Of a stretch of DNA of 40,413 bases, positions 15,768-24,300 are shown piece after piece; the stretch's first letter is position 1, and every line of letters starts with the position of its first letter. The stretch comes from Selenomonadaceae bacterium. Its GTDB lineage: Bacteria > Bacillota > Negativicutes > Selenomonadales > Selenomonadaceae. The stretch lies in the NCBI GenBank assembly GCA_017553205.1, contig JAFZMV010000078.1, forward strand, positions 1 through 40,413. Reading direction: 5' to 3'. Under the pieces are notes generated by a model. That model saw nothing but the letters and a program-made list of their open reading frames with translations, did no database searches and had not been told where the DNA came from. The position numbers and the translations under genes are program-made.

Positions 15768-16361
15768 ATGGCTAAAAAACAACAACAGCAACCGCAAAAA
15801 AAAATAAATCCGAATAAATTGCCCGTCGTAACAAAACCGAAGGCGTTAATTGTCGTGGATATGCAAAATGATTTTGTTGACGGATCACTTGGAACAAAAG
15901 AGGCGGTCGAAATGTTGCCGCGTCTTATTGAAAAATTGGAAAAAGTTACGGCAGAAGGTCAGACAGATATTATTTTCACGCAGGACACTCACGGAGAAAA
16001 TTATCTTGAAACGCAGGAAGGAAAACTTTTGCCCGTCATTCACTGCGTCAAAAAAACTCAAGGCTGGGAAATTGTTCACGAACTTCAGGAATTTGCTGAA
16101 AATGCCCGCGAAGTTATCGAAAAAAAATCTTTCGGCTCAACTCGTCTGCCCAGTTTAATTAAACCTTATGAAGAGGTTGAATTTGTCGGACTTTGTACAG
16201 ATATTTGCGTAATTTCAAATGCACTTTTAGTCAAGGCTTTTTATCCTGAACAGAAAGTCAGCGTCGACGCGTCATGCTGTGCTGGAAGTTCTTCGGAAAA
16301 TCATAAAAATGCAATTTCCGTCATGAAAAATTGCCAGTGCGTCATTTATAATGAGGAATGA
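15768..16361 (+). CDS. Cysteine hydrolase of the isochorismatase/nicotinamidase family
   Basis: A 197-aa protein. After a Gln/Lys-rich N-terminal tail (residues 2-25) the hydrolase fold begins with the catalytic Asp31 in VVDMQNDF; the catalytic Lys120 is in EKKSFGS and the nucleophile Cys147 in GLCTDICVISNAL. QDTHGENYL resembles the metal-site region of nicotinamidases, so conversion of nicotinamide to nicotinate for NAD salvage is the best guess; other amides are possible. The ATG has GGGGGAG upstream. The stop codon TGA lies inside the dispersed repeat (GAGGAATGAGGAG), so a repeat insertion may have set the present C-terminus. Confidence 0.8.
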   Translation: MAKKQQQQPQKKINPNKLPVVTKPKALIVVDMQNDFVDGSLGTKEAVEMLPRLIEKLEKVTAEGQTDIIFTQDTHGENYLETQEGKLLPVIHCVKKTQGWEIVHELQEFAENAREVIEKKSFGSTRLPSLIKPYEEVEFVGLCTDICVISNALLVKAFYPEQKVSVDASCCAGSSSENHKNAISVMKNCQCVIYNEE

Positions 16362-16443
16362 GGAGTTAGGAATGAGGAATTGCAACTTGAAAAGTTTTTC
16401 TCTCTCTTTAATTCCTAATTTCTAATTCCAAATTCCTAATTCT
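16353..16443. repeat. Dispersed AATTAGGAAT repeat, copy 3, overlapping a stop codon
   Basis: Left units GAGGAATGAGGAGTTAGGAA (from 16353) and right units ATTCCTAATT, CTAATTCC and ATTCCTAATT (to 16441) can fold on each other. The middle part AAAAGTTTTTCTCTCTCTTT recurs reverse-complemented in copy 5 (AAAGAGAGAAAAA). The copy begins inside the last codons of the hydrolase gene. Confidence 0.8.
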
Positions 16444-16461
16444 CAAATCGGGGGGATTTTT

Positions 16462-16800
16462 TTGGCAAGACAATATAAAAAAATTTTGAAGAAAATTAAA
16501 CCGAAAGAAAAAAAAGTTGAATCTGCAAAAAAAGATAAAAAATCATGGTCTTATTATATTTTGGCAGCATTTTTGGCATTAACTGCAGTCGTCATGGTTT
16601 TGGGCTGGGAAAATTTTACAAATATAAATCGCGGCTTGTATGTCTTTTTGACAACAACACTTGCAATAAATTTTGCTCGACGGACTTATGACTTAACGCC
16701 TACTCAAGATTTGTGGGCTGAGCGTGCCTCTTATGCAACAATGGCAGTCGCTACAGTACTTTTCGGATTAAATATTTATGTTCAACACATAAACGGTTAA
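16462..16800 (+). CDS. Small three-helix membrane protein, unknown function
   Basis: A 112-aa protein. A very basic cytoplasmic N-terminus (residues 1-28, rich in Lys) is followed by three hydrophobic segments at about 29-49, 57-72 and 89-108, joined by short loops (RRTYDLTPTQDLWAER). I recognise no family. The start is TTG at 16462, preceded by GGGGGGA. It is flanked by the repeat upstream and ribH 51 nt downstream and is probably in the rfbC-to-ribH transcript. Confidence 0.65.
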   Translation: MARQYKKILKKIKPKEKKVESAKKDKKSWSYYILAAFLALTAVVMVLGWENFTNINRGLYVFLTTTLAINFARRTYDLTPTQDLWAERASYATMAVATVLFGLNIYVQHING

Positions 16801-16851
16801 GCACGGAAAAAAACTGGAACATAATAAAAAAATTCTGGAGGAGAAAAAGGC

Positions 16852-17325
16852 ATGAAAGTTTATGAAGGACAGATGACGGGACGCGGTTTAAAAATTGCGA
16901 TCGTTGTAGCAAGATTTAACGAATTTATTACAAGCAAACTTTTGGGCGGTGCTTTGGACGTTTTGAAACGTCATGAAGTCGAGGAAGAAAATATTTCTGT
17001 TGCATGGGTGCCGGGAAGTTTTGAAATTCCTCTTGTCGCAAAGAAATTGGCTGTCACAAAAAATTTTGATGCGGTAATTTGTCTTGGTGCGGTTATTCGC
17101 GGAGCAACTACTCATTATGATTATGTCTGCAATGAAGTTTCAAAAGGTGTTGCGGCTGTCGGTCTGCAAACTGAAATTCCCGTAATTTTTGGAGTTGTCA
17201 CGACTGAAAATATTCAACAGGCGATTGAACGTGCAGGGACTAAAGCAGGAAATAAAGGAGCGGACGCAGCCATGTCTGCTATTGAAATGGCAAATCTTTT
17301 GAGAACTTTTCCTTCCGCTGAATAA
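16852..17325 (+). CDS. ribH: 6,7-dimethyl-8-ribityllumazine synthase
   Basis: A 157-aa lumazine synthase: [35 protein letters not shown] with the catalytic His, GVAAVGL and FGVVTTEN. It condenses 5-amino-6-ribitylamino-uracil with dihydroxybutanone phosphate, the penultimate riboflavin step. The length is normal. The ATG follows GGAGGAG. The other riboflavin genes (ribD, ribE, ribBA) are not nearby and no FMN riboswitch is seen upstream, which is unusual for Bacillota, where these genes usually form one operon. Confidence 0.96.
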   Translation: MKVYEGQMTGRGLKIAIVVARFNEFITSKLLGGALDVLKRHEVEEENISVAWVPGSFEIPLVAKKLAVTKNFDAVICLGAVIRGATTHYDYVCNEVSKGVAAVGLQTEIPVIFGVVTTENIQQAIERAGTKAGNKGADAAMSAIEMANLLRTFPSAE

Positions 17326-17368
17326 AAATTTTTGATAGTCTTGGTAATCTTGGGAAGTGGTGGATTTT

Positions 17369-18397
17369 ATGAGAAAACACAGAGCAAAATTTTCTCTTCA
17401 TTTCAAAGACGGCATAGAAATTCAAACTATGAAAGAACTCCGAGAAAATTTCGACATTAGAAGAATGATCGATTATTTTGAAAAAGGGAAATTGTTTGAC
17501 TGGTTACTTGACAGACTTTATGAAAATGAAGTTGAAGAGCTGAAAAAATTAGATCCTGATGACAAAGATTTTGCTGAAAAATTGTGCAAGATTTTTGACG
17601 TGGATTTTGATGAAGTTTCTGAACAGCTTGACGATCCTGAAACTATTGCTTGGAGAAATGAAAGACGTGCAAAACTGAAAAAGTTTACAAACGACAAAAC
17701 AATTTTGAAAGAAATTGATAACGTTGCTTTTAATCAGGAAGATTTGGAAGATATTTTTCTTGATGAAGTTCTGCCCTCAAAAATTTATTTGTGCGGAGAT
17801 AAATTTATTTTTCCGTCAGGCATTTTGAACAAAAAAAATATTTCTTATATCGGAGTCGGAAAAAAAGTTCTTGTCGAAATTGACAGCCATAAAAATATTG
17901 ACTTCGACGCATTAAATGTTTCATTCCACAATATTTATTTCAACGAGGCTTACAGAAAACTTGCCTTCTCAGACGACAAAGAAAAAATTTCTGATGAAGT
18001 TAATAAAGAAGAATCTCAATTTTATGCAGAAGATGTCAACCATGACAAAGAGCAGGTTTATGAAATTTTCCAAAATAATCAGCCTGAAAAAGTTGAAGAA
18101 GAAGAAGAAACTTACGAAGATATTTCGGGATATTTTGAACGCACAACGACTATTCAAAATAATTCCGGAGTTCATGCACACCCTGCAACTCAACTTGTAA
18201 AAACTGCCGACAAATTCAAAGCACAAGTTTATATCAGTGCAAGAGGCAAAACGGTCAACGCAAAAAATATTCTAGTAATAATGGGCATGGGACTGATTAA
18301 AGGAACACATGTTACAATTAAAGCCGAAGGACTTGACGCAAAAAGAGCCGTCGATACTTTAATCGAACTGATTGATAATAAATTCGGCGAAGACTGA
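17369..18397 (+). CDS. Unknown protein with C-terminal HPr domain
   Basis: A 342-aa soluble protein in three parts. Residues 1-100 are helical and charged (LRENFDIRRMIDYF, FDWLLDRLYENEV, LCKIFDVDF); I recall similar modules at the N-termini of other bacterial proteins but cannot name the family. The middle (about 125-200) is mixed. After an acidic linker (VEEEEETYED) an HPr domain spans about 255-342. The phospho-accepting His269 is kept in GVHAHPATQLV, with Arg17 of HPr replaced by His. The regulatory Ser46 site reads KNILVIMGMG instead of KSIMGVMSLG, so HPr kinase should not act on it. A role as a phosphorylation-sensing or carrier protein is inference. ATG 17369 is chosen over GTG 17357 for its GGTGG spacing. 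Confidence 0.8.
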   Translation: MRKHRAKFSLHFKDGIEIQTMKELRENFDIRRMIDYFEKGKLFDWLLDRLYENEVEELKKLDPDDKDFAEKLCKIFDVDFDEVSEQLDDPETIAWRNERRAKLKKFTNDKTILKEIDNVAFNQEDLEDIFLDEVLPSKIYLCGDKFIFPSGILNKKNISYIGVGKKVLVEIDSHKNIDFDALNVSFHNIYFNEAYRKLAFSDDKEKISDEVNKEESQFYAEDVNHDKEQVYEIFQNNQPEKVEEEEETYEDISGYFERTTTIQNNSGVHAHPATQLVKTADKFKAQVYISARGKTVNAKNILVIMGMGLIKGTHVTIKAEGLDAKRAVDTLIELIDNKFGED

Positions 18398-18413
18398 TAA
18401 AAATTTTTTTCGG

Positions 18414-18444
18414 AATCCGTTTTTTTGCAGGACGGATTTTTTTT
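18414..18444 (+). terminator. Intrinsic terminator of the rfbC-to-HPr-protein operon
   Basis: AATCCGT (18414-18420) pairs with ACGGATT (18432-18438), followed by a run of T to 18444. It lies 17 nt after the stop codon. Confidence 0.9.
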
Positions 18445-18446
18445 AT

Positions 18447-18474
18447 TTGATTTTTGTCACTCTTTTTGTATAAT
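18447..18474 (+). promoter_or_regulatory. Promoter of alaS-tkt
   Basis: TTGATT (18447-18452) and TATAAT (18469-18474) with 16-bp spacing, directly after the terminator. Only about 60 nt separate it from the alaS start, too short for a T-box leader. Confidence 0.75.
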
Positions 18475-18538
18475 GGAAAAAATATTTCTTGACAGAGATG
18501 TTTTTTTAACGTTTATAAATTTTGGAGGCTGAAAAGTT

Positions 18539-21169
18539 TTGAATTACATGACAGGAAACGAATTGCGTGAGGCGTATGTAAAATTTTTTGAAGAAAAACA
18601 CGGTCATTTACATTTGCCGAGTGCGTCACTTATTCCGAAAGATGATCCTACTCTTTTAATGATTGGAGCGGGCATGGCTCCTTTTAAAGCATTTTTCACG
18701 GGAAAGGTAAATCCTCCCCGTCGTCGCGTTACAACTTCTCAACGCTGTGTCAGAACCGGCGATATTGAAAACGTCGGACGCACTGCACGTCATCATACCT
18801 ATTTTGAAATGTTGGGAAATTTTTCTTTCGGCGATTATTTTAAAGAAAGTGCAATTCCTTGGGCGTGGGACTTTTTAACAAATATCTGCGGACTTCCTAA
18901 AGAAAAACTTTGGGTGTCAATTTATCCGAAAGATGACGAGGCAGAAAAAATTTGGCTCGAACAGCCCGGCTTAAATCCCGAACATATTGTAAGAATGGAA
19001 GATAATTTTTGGGAAATCGGAACGGGCGGTCCCTGCGGTCCTGACTCTGAAATTTATATCGACTTGGGCGAAGAAAGAGGTTGCGGAAAAGAAACTTGTG
19101 CACCAGGTTGTGACTGCGACAGATATTTGGAAATTTGGAATTTGGTTTTCACTCAATACAACAAAACTGAGGACGGAAAATATGAGCCGCTCGAACATAA
19201 AAATATTGATACGGGCTGCGGACTTGAAAGACTTGCGTCAGTTATCCAGAATAAGAAAACAAATTTTGAAACTGATTTACTTTTCCCGATTATTGAATAT
19301 GTTGAAAAATGTTGCGGCTTGAAATACGGCGACGACGAGAAAAAAGATATTTCTTTTAAAGTCATCGCGGATCATTCCCGCAGTATGTCTATCATGATTA
19401 TGGACGGGATTTTACCTTCAAATGAGGGACGCGGTTACGTTTTAAGAAGAATTTTACGTCGTGCAATTCGTCATGGTCGTATGCTCGGAATTAAAAATGC
19501 TTTTCTTGAAGGTGCAGTTGACGCAGTTAGAAAAATTTATGAAGGCGTTGACGACTTTGACGCACTTGAAAAAAATATCGACTACATTAAAAAAGTTATC
19601 AGAATTGAGGAAGATAAATTTGCGGCAACTTTAACTCAAGGTACTGAACTTTTAACAAAAGAAATTGACGCTGTTAAAAATTCCGGCAAAACTGAACTTG
19701 GCGGAGAATTTATTTTCAAACTCTATGATACTTACGGTTTCCCCTATGAACTGACTGAAGAAATTTTGCAGGAAAATAATTTGACTCCTGACAAAAAAGG
19801 TTTCGATACTGCTATGGAAAATCAGCGTCAACGTGCAAGAGCCGCAAGAAGTGCCAACGAATGGGCAGCCATTCCAGACTTGTCATCAATCGACACGAAA
19901 AATTTAAAAGTTGACGAAAATATTTCTGAATCAAAAGTTGTGGCGATTTGGGAAAAAGGAAAACTTATTGACGAAGTTTCTGACGGTGCGGAAGTCGGAA
20001 TTATTTTGGAAGGTACTCCATTTTATGCGGAAGGTGGCGGACAAGTCGGCGACTGCGGAGAATTTATCGGAGAACTTGGAAAAGTTCGCGTTGATAATGC
20101 CAAAAAACTTCCTGACGGAACTGTTTATCACGAGGCTTATATTGAAGAAGGTCAAATTAAAGTCGGCGAAACTGTCAAAATTAAAATCGACGTTGACAAA
20201 AAACTTTCTTCCGCAAGAAATCATACTGCAACTCATTTACTGCAGGCGGCTTTAAGAAAAGTTGTCGGGGAACAAGTTCATCAAGCGGGAAGTTTGGTAA
20301 CTCCTGAAAGACTTCGTTTTGACTTTTCAAATTTTGAACCTGTCACCGCTCAACAACTTGCGGACGTTGAGGAACTTGTAAACGAAGAAATTTTAAAATC
20401 TATTGATGTTGACATTCAGCAGATGAAAATTGACGACGCAAAAAAATTGGGTGCAATGGCTTTATTCGGAGAAAAATACGGAGATATTGTTCGAGTTGTA
20501 AATGTTCCGGGATTCAGCTGTGAACTTTGCGGCGGTTCTCATGTTAAAAATATCGGACAGATAGGCAGATTTAAAATTGTCAGCGAAAGCGGAATTGCGG
20601 CGGGTGTTCGTCGTATTGAGGCTATTACGGGACGTGCGGCAATTCAAGACGCGAATAAACAGACAAAAATTTTGAATTCCGTTTCAAGTTTATTAAAAGT
20701 CCGTGCAGAAGATTTGCCCGCACAACTTGAAAAAATTCTCTCCGAAGATAAAGCCATGAAAAAACAGCTTGAAGAAGTCAACACGATGAAAGAAAGAGCA
20801 GAGGCTCAAAAACTTTTAATGGGCATTAAAGAAATCGGCGAATTAAAATATTTGTCGGGAGTTGCTCAAGCAAAAAATATGGACGAACTCAGAGATACTG
20901 CAGACTTTTTGAGCGGAAAACTCGAAAAAGGTCTTGTCGTTCTCGCGGCTGTCAATGAAGGAAAAGTTAATATCGTAGTTAAAGCTGATAAACCGGCTGT
21001 AGCACTCGGAATACATTCAGGAAAAATTGTTAAAGAAATTTCTAAAATTATCGGCGGTGGCGGCGGTGGTCGTCCCGATATGGCACAAGCAGGCGGGAAA
21101 AATCCTGACGCTATCCCGAAAATGTTTGAGAAAGCTGAAGAAATTGTCCGCGATTCTTTGGGAGTCTGA
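18539..21169 (+). CDS. alaS: Alanyl-tRNA synthetase
   Basis: An 876-aa AlaRS, full length. The class II aminoacylation core has TGNELREAYVKFFEEKHGH, RCVRTGDIENVG and HHTYFEMLGNFSFGDYF. The editing domain zinc ligands are His562, His566 (HTATH), Cys664 and His668 (CGGSH), two positions off the E. coli numbering. The C-terminal C-Ala domain ends in the glycine-rich GGGGGGRPDMAQAGG. The start is TTG at 18539 with GGAGG 11 nt upstream; the ATG at 18548 is too far from it. It is followed after 33 nt by tkt. Confidence 0.98.
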   Translation: MNYMTGNELREAYVKFFEEKHGHLHLPSASLIPKDDPTLLMIGAGMAPFKAFFTGKVNPPRRRVTTSQRCVRTGDIENVGRTARHHTYFEMLGNFSFGDYFKESAIPWAWDFLTNICGLPKEKLWVSIYPKDDEAEKIWLEQPGLNPEHIVRMEDNFWEIGTGGPCGPDSEIYIDLGEERGCGKETCAPGCDCDRYLEIWNLVFTQYNKTEDGKYEPLEHKNIDTGCGLERLASVIQNKKTNFETDLLFPIIEYVEKCCGLKYGDDEKKDISFKVIADHSRSMSIMIMDGILPSNEGRGYVLRRILRRAIRHGRMLGIKNAFLEGAVDAVRKIYEGVDDFDALEKNIDYIKKVIRIEEDKFAATLTQGTELLTKEIDAVKNSGKTELGGEFIFKLYDTYGFPYELTEEILQENNLTPDKKGFDTAMENQRQRARAARSANEWAAIPDLSSIDTKNLKVDENISESKVVAIWEKGKLIDEVSDGAEVGIILEGTPFYAEGGGQVGDCGEFIGELGKVRVDNAKKLPDGTVYHEAYIEEGQIKVGETVKIKIDVDKKLSSARNHTATHLLQAALRKVVGEQVHQAGSLVTPERLRFDFSNFEPVTAQQLADVEELVNEEILKSIDVDIQQMKIDDAKKLGAMALFGEKYGDIVRVVNVPGFSCELCGGSHVKNIGQIGRFKIVSESGIAAGVRRIEAITGRAAIQDANKQTKILNSVSSLLKVRAEDLPAQLEKILSEDKAMKKQLEEVNTMKERAEAQKLLMGIKEIGELKYLSGVAQAKNMDELRDTADFLSGKLEKGLVVLAAVNEGKVNIVVKADKPAVALGIHSGKIVKEISKIIGGGGGGRPDMAQAGGKNPDAIPKMFEKAEEIVRDSLGV

Positions 21170-21202
21170 AAAAATTTTCCAGAAATTTGAAGGGAGAAAT
21201 TT

Positions 21203-23203
21203 ATGAACAATATTGAAAAAATCTGCGTCGATGCAATCCGCGTACTTTCTGCCGATGCCATTCAAAAAGCAAATTCGGGACATCCGGGCATGCCGCTCGG
21301 TGCATCTCCCGCAGCTTACGAACTTTGGACACGTCATATGAAACACAATCCGAAAAATCCCGAATGGATAAACCGTGACAGATTTATTTTGTCTGCGGGT
21401 CATGCGTCTGCCATGCTTTATTCGTTACTTCATCTTTTCGGATACGGTTTGACAATCGACGATTTAAAAAATTTCCGTCAAGAAAATTCTTTGACTCCCG
21501 GTCACCCTGAATACGGTTCGACAAAAGGAGTTGAGGCTACTACAGGGCCGCTTGGTGCAGGTATCGGCATGGCGGTCGGAATGGCAATGGCTGAAAAACA
21601 TCTTGCAGAAATTTTTAACAAGCCGAATTTTCCGATTGTAGATCATTATACTTTTGTAATGTGCGGTGACGGCTGTTTAATGGAAGGAACTTCCGCAGAG
21701 GCTTTTTCACTCGCGGGGACTCTCGGACTTTCCAAACTGATTGTGCTTTATGACTGCAACAAGATAACTATTGAAGGCAGTACAGATTTAACTTTCACCG
21801 AAAATATTTTGCAAAGAATGGCGGCATACGGTTTTCAAACTATTTCTGTTGAGGACGGAAATAATCTTGAAGAAATCGGAAGAGCAATTGAAACTGCGAA
21901 ATCTGATAAAGACCGCCCGTCTTTTATTAAAATCAATACTGAAATCGGTTACGGCTCTCCGAAACATGGCAGTGCAAGTTCTCACGGTGAACCGCTCGGC
22001 GAAGAAAATGTTACGGCTTTGAAAAAATTCTTGAACTATCCTGAAGAAAAATTTTTTGTGCCTGAAGAAGTTTATAACCATATTAAAAAATTTGCCGATG
22101 AAGGTGCAAAAGTTGAAGAAGAATGGAATAAACTTTTTGCGGATTATGCGGAAAAATATCCCGATGACAAAAAACTTTGGGATAAATATTATTCGGAAAT
22201 TGACGCGGAAAAATTATTTAATGATGAAAATTTCTGGACGCATGAAAATAAAACGCAGGCAACTCGTGCAGTTTCCGGAAATATTATCAATTATTTGAAA
22301 AATCTTTTGCCGAATTTAATCGGAGGAAGTGCAGATCTTGGTCCGTCAAATAAAACTTTGATGAAAGATGCTGGAAGTTTCGGAAAAGAAAATTACGCGG
22401 GCAGAAATATTCATTTTGGAGTTCGTGAAATTGCTATGGCGGCTGTTGCAAACGGTTTGTATTTGCATGGCGGTCTTCGTCCTTATGTCGGAACATTTTT
22501 CGTTTTCAGCGAATACATGAAACCGCTTGTCAGAATTGCGTCGCTCATGAAAATTCCGATGATTTATATTTTTACTCATGATTCTATCGGAGTTGGAGAG
22601 GACGGACCGACTCATGAACCGATTGAACAGTTGGCAATGTTCAGATCTCAACCGAATATAAATGTTTTCCGCCCTGCTGATGCCGTTGAAACTGCGGCTG
22701 GCTGGTATCTTGCTTTGACTTCAAAAAATACTCCTACTGCTTTAATTCTTACAAGACAAAATCTTCCGCCCGTCGAAAATTCCGGTCGAGATGCTTTAAA
22801 AGGTGCGTACATTATTTCCGAATCAAAAAAAGAAATTCCCGACGGAATTTTAATTGCAACAGGTTCAGAAGTTTCTGTCGCGATTGACGCACAGGCAGAA
22901 TTGGAGAAAGAAAATATTTTTGTCCGCGTCGTTTCAATGCCCTGCATGGAATTGTTTGAACAGCAGAGCGATGAATATAAAGAAAAAATTCTTCCGAAAA
23001 ATATTCGTGCTCGTGTTGCAGTTGAGGCGGGAACAAATTTCGGCTGGGGAAATTATGTAGGAATGGACGGCGATACAGTCACAATGAAAAATTTCGGTGC
23101 ATCTGCTCCTGCAAATGTTCTCTTCAAAAAATTCGGTTTCACGAAAGAAAATATTTCGGAAGTAATGAAATCAGTTATAAAAAAAATTTCACAAAATAAT
23201 TGA
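21203..23203 (+). CDS. tkt: Transketolase
   Basis: A 666-aa full-length transketolase of the pentose phosphate pathway. Substrate and thiamine-diphosphate motifs are present: ANSGHPGMPLGASP, GPLGAGIGMAVG, GDGCLMEGTSAEA with the downstream YDCNKITIEG Asn, the catalytic FGVREIAM Glu, and HDSIGVGEDGPTHEPIEQL. It transfers two-carbon units between sugar phosphates and supplies ribose and erythrose phosphate. The ATG follows GAAGGGAG. It shares a transcript with alaS and is closed by a terminator 28 nt after the stop. Confidence 0.98.
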   Translation: MNNIEKICVDAIRVLSADAIQKANSGHPGMPLGASPAAYELWTRHMKHNPKNPEWINRDRFILSAGHASAMLYSLLHLFGYGLTIDDLKNFRQENSLTPGHPEYGSTKGVEATTGPLGAGIGMAVGMAMAEKHLAEIFNKPNFPIVDHYTFVMCGDGCLMEGTSAEAFSLAGTLGLSKLIVLYDCNKITIEGSTDLTFTENILQRMAAYGFQTISVEDGNNLEEIGRAIETAKSDKDRPSFIKINTEIGYGSPKHGSASSHGEPLGEENVTALKKFLNYPEEKFFVPEEVYNHIKKFADEGAKVEEEWNKLFADYAEKYPDDKKLWDKYYSEIDAEKLFNDENFWTHENKTQATRAVSGNIINYLKNLLPNLIGGSADLGPSNKTLMKDAGSFGKENYAGRNIHFGVREIAMAAVANGLYLHGGLRPYVGTFFVFSEYMKPLVRIASLMKIPMIYIFTHDSIGVGEDGPTHEPIEQLAMFRSQPNINVFRPADAVETAAGWYLALTSKNTPTALILTRQNLPPVENSGRDALKGAYIISESKKEIPDGILIATGSEVSVAIDAQAELEKENIFVRVVSMPCMELFEQQSDEYKEKILPKNIRARVAVEAGTNFGWGNYVGMDGDTVTMKNFGASAPANVLFKKFGFTKENISEVMKSVIKKISQNN

Positions 23204-23231
23204 AACATCTTGTAAATCAAGTAATAAAAAT

Positions 23232-23270
23232 AGCCCCACCGAATTAAATCGGCAGGGCTTAATTTTTTTT
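23232..23270 (+). terminator. Intrinsic terminator of alaS-tkt
   Basis: AGCCC-CA-CCGA (23232-23242) pairs with TCGG-CA-GGGCT (23249-23259), broken only by a 2-nt internal mismatch, followed by TTAATTTTTTTT. Confidence 0.85.
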
Positions 23271-23307
23271 CTTTTTTCTGTTTCAATGTATTCAGCAAAA
23301 TTTTTAG

Positions 23308-23415
23308 GAAAAATTTTCTTTTCAAGCTGATGAAAAAATTTGTGATATGTTGGCTTTAAACGCTTTAGCAAGAGCCATTGATGAGAAAGGTTCTGACCAT
23401 TTTAACAAAAAATAA
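23308..23415 (+). pseudogene. C-terminal fragment of an unidentified small gene
   Basis: After an in-frame TAG at 23305 the sequence is open for 35 codons to TAA at 23413. It contains DMLALNALARAIDEKGSDHF, which has real amphipathic helical character. No ribosome site supports an independent start, and the upstream part seems lost at the terminator of tkt. I do not recognise the source. Confidence 0.3.
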
Positions 23416-23556
23416 AATTTTTATATTTATTTCGGATTTAATTATTTTCCATTGTGATTTTTTTTGAATGAAAATTTTTGGAGGGGAGATTTGCAGGAAA
23501 AAAATTTGCAGCTTTGAAAATGCCTTGCGAGGTGATAAAAATGTTTCAAGGTTGCA

Positions 23557-23619
23557 TTGAAAATTCCTGAAGCTGTGCTGTTTGATACAAAAATGAATTT
23601 GCAGGACGCAGAAAAATTT
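23557..23619 (+). pseudogene. N-terminal fragment of a UPF0175-type small protein
   Basis: From a possible TTG at 23557 the sequence reads KIPEAVLFDTKMNLQDAEKF, which matches, from memory, the N-terminus of small UPF0175-family proteins often found as antitoxin-like regulators near mobile DNA. The family's remaining 50-60 residues are missing: the next in-frame codons hit a TAG at 23632, and from about 23610 the DNA reads as an IS3 transposase in another frame. An IS insertion or deletion joined the two. Confidence 0.5.
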
Positions 23620-23885
23620 ATCTGTCGCCGATAGTCGATTGTTTTGACGGATTTATTCGATTGGAACGAGTCCTAATGCGACTTTGATTAATGAGATGCT
23701 TTTGAAAAGTTTTGATAAACTCAAACCGAATGAAAAGCCAATTTTACATACGGACTCACTACAGGTGGCAGGACTGGATTGACGTAACCAAAAATTTCGT
23801 TTTCAAACGCTCAATGTCTGCAAAAAGTTGTTCACCGGACAATTCTGCTTGCAAGGGTTTCTTCGGTCGACTTAAGAATGAATTT
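23610..23885 (+). pseudogene. IS3-family transposase (OrfB) remnant with two frameshifts
   Basis: Three pieces in successive frames follow the order of an IS3-family OrfB integrase core. RKIYLSPIVDCFDGFI (from 23610) covers the first catalytic Asp region. SPNATLINEMLLKSFDKL through ILHTDS (23670-23756) covers the second Asp. HYRWQDWI followed by RSMSAKSCSPDNSACKGFFGRLKNEF (to 23885) covers the final Glu/Lys region, where the usual catalytic Glu (SACEGFF) has become Lys. Shifts occur near 23670 and 23756. The N-terminus, OrfA and the last 50-60 residues are absent. The element is dead; I could not find its terminal inverted repeats. Confidence 0.8.
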
Positions 23886-23891
23886 CGTTGC

Positions 23892-24300
23892 TTAATTTGT
23901 CCAGTTTTTTGTCCGCACCTCCCTGACTCCTGACCAATTATGACGCTCTTTCAGCCATTCTGTATCTGTCATTTTTCTGCAAATTCTTTTCTCAATTCGT
24001 CCATGATTATTTTTCCTTTTACGTTCAAAATTTCCAGCATTTCTTGAAATGTCGGTATTTCGTTTGTTTTCTCGTGAATTTTTTCTTGCCCGAGTATTAA
24101 TTCGTTTTTGACGGAAATTTTTTTTATTCAAAAATTCTCTGTCAAAAATTCCGATCTGCTTTCTGCAAAAACCATTATTTCAAAAAGTTCGGTCATTCGG
24201 AACATTAGCACACACATCACTATTGTTAAAACATCTGCCAATTTGCATTTACATAACCTTCGTGGCGAGAATCTTCTATTTCAGAAAAATATTCTTTCAC
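23892..24300 (-). pseudogene. ISAs1-family transposase remnant, deleted and frameshifted
   Basis: On the minus strand a GTG at 24300 with a GGAGAGAG site upstream begins an ISAs1-type (H-repeat) transposase. EIEDSRHEGYV is followed, after a one-base loss, by KCKLADVLTIVMCVL and FAESRSEFLTENF. A deletion then removes the first catalytic region. The gene resumes with VKNELILGQEKIHEKTNEIP (from 24112) and LEILNVKGKIIMDELRKEFAEK to a stop at 23971-23969. A last piece, TDTEWLKERHNWSGV, lies in another frame ending at 23892. From memory the full gene would be about 1.1 kb. It faces the IS3 remnant tail to tail, six nt apart. Confidence 0.75.

Noticed and set aside
18475-18538. T-box leader before alaS
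   Set aside because: The leader is about 60 nt, far too short for a T-box with specifier loop and antiterminator.
23712-23933. Independent 73-aa protein
   Set aside because: Its first residues are out of frame with the transposase and its middle is the C-terminal part of the IS3 OrfB core; it is one piece of a frameshifted pseudogene.
23892-24131. Independent 79-aa basic minus-strand protein
   Set aside because: Only its last 25 residues (DTEWLKERHNW) are meaningful as ISAs1 transposase; the rest is the wrong frame of the same pseudogene.
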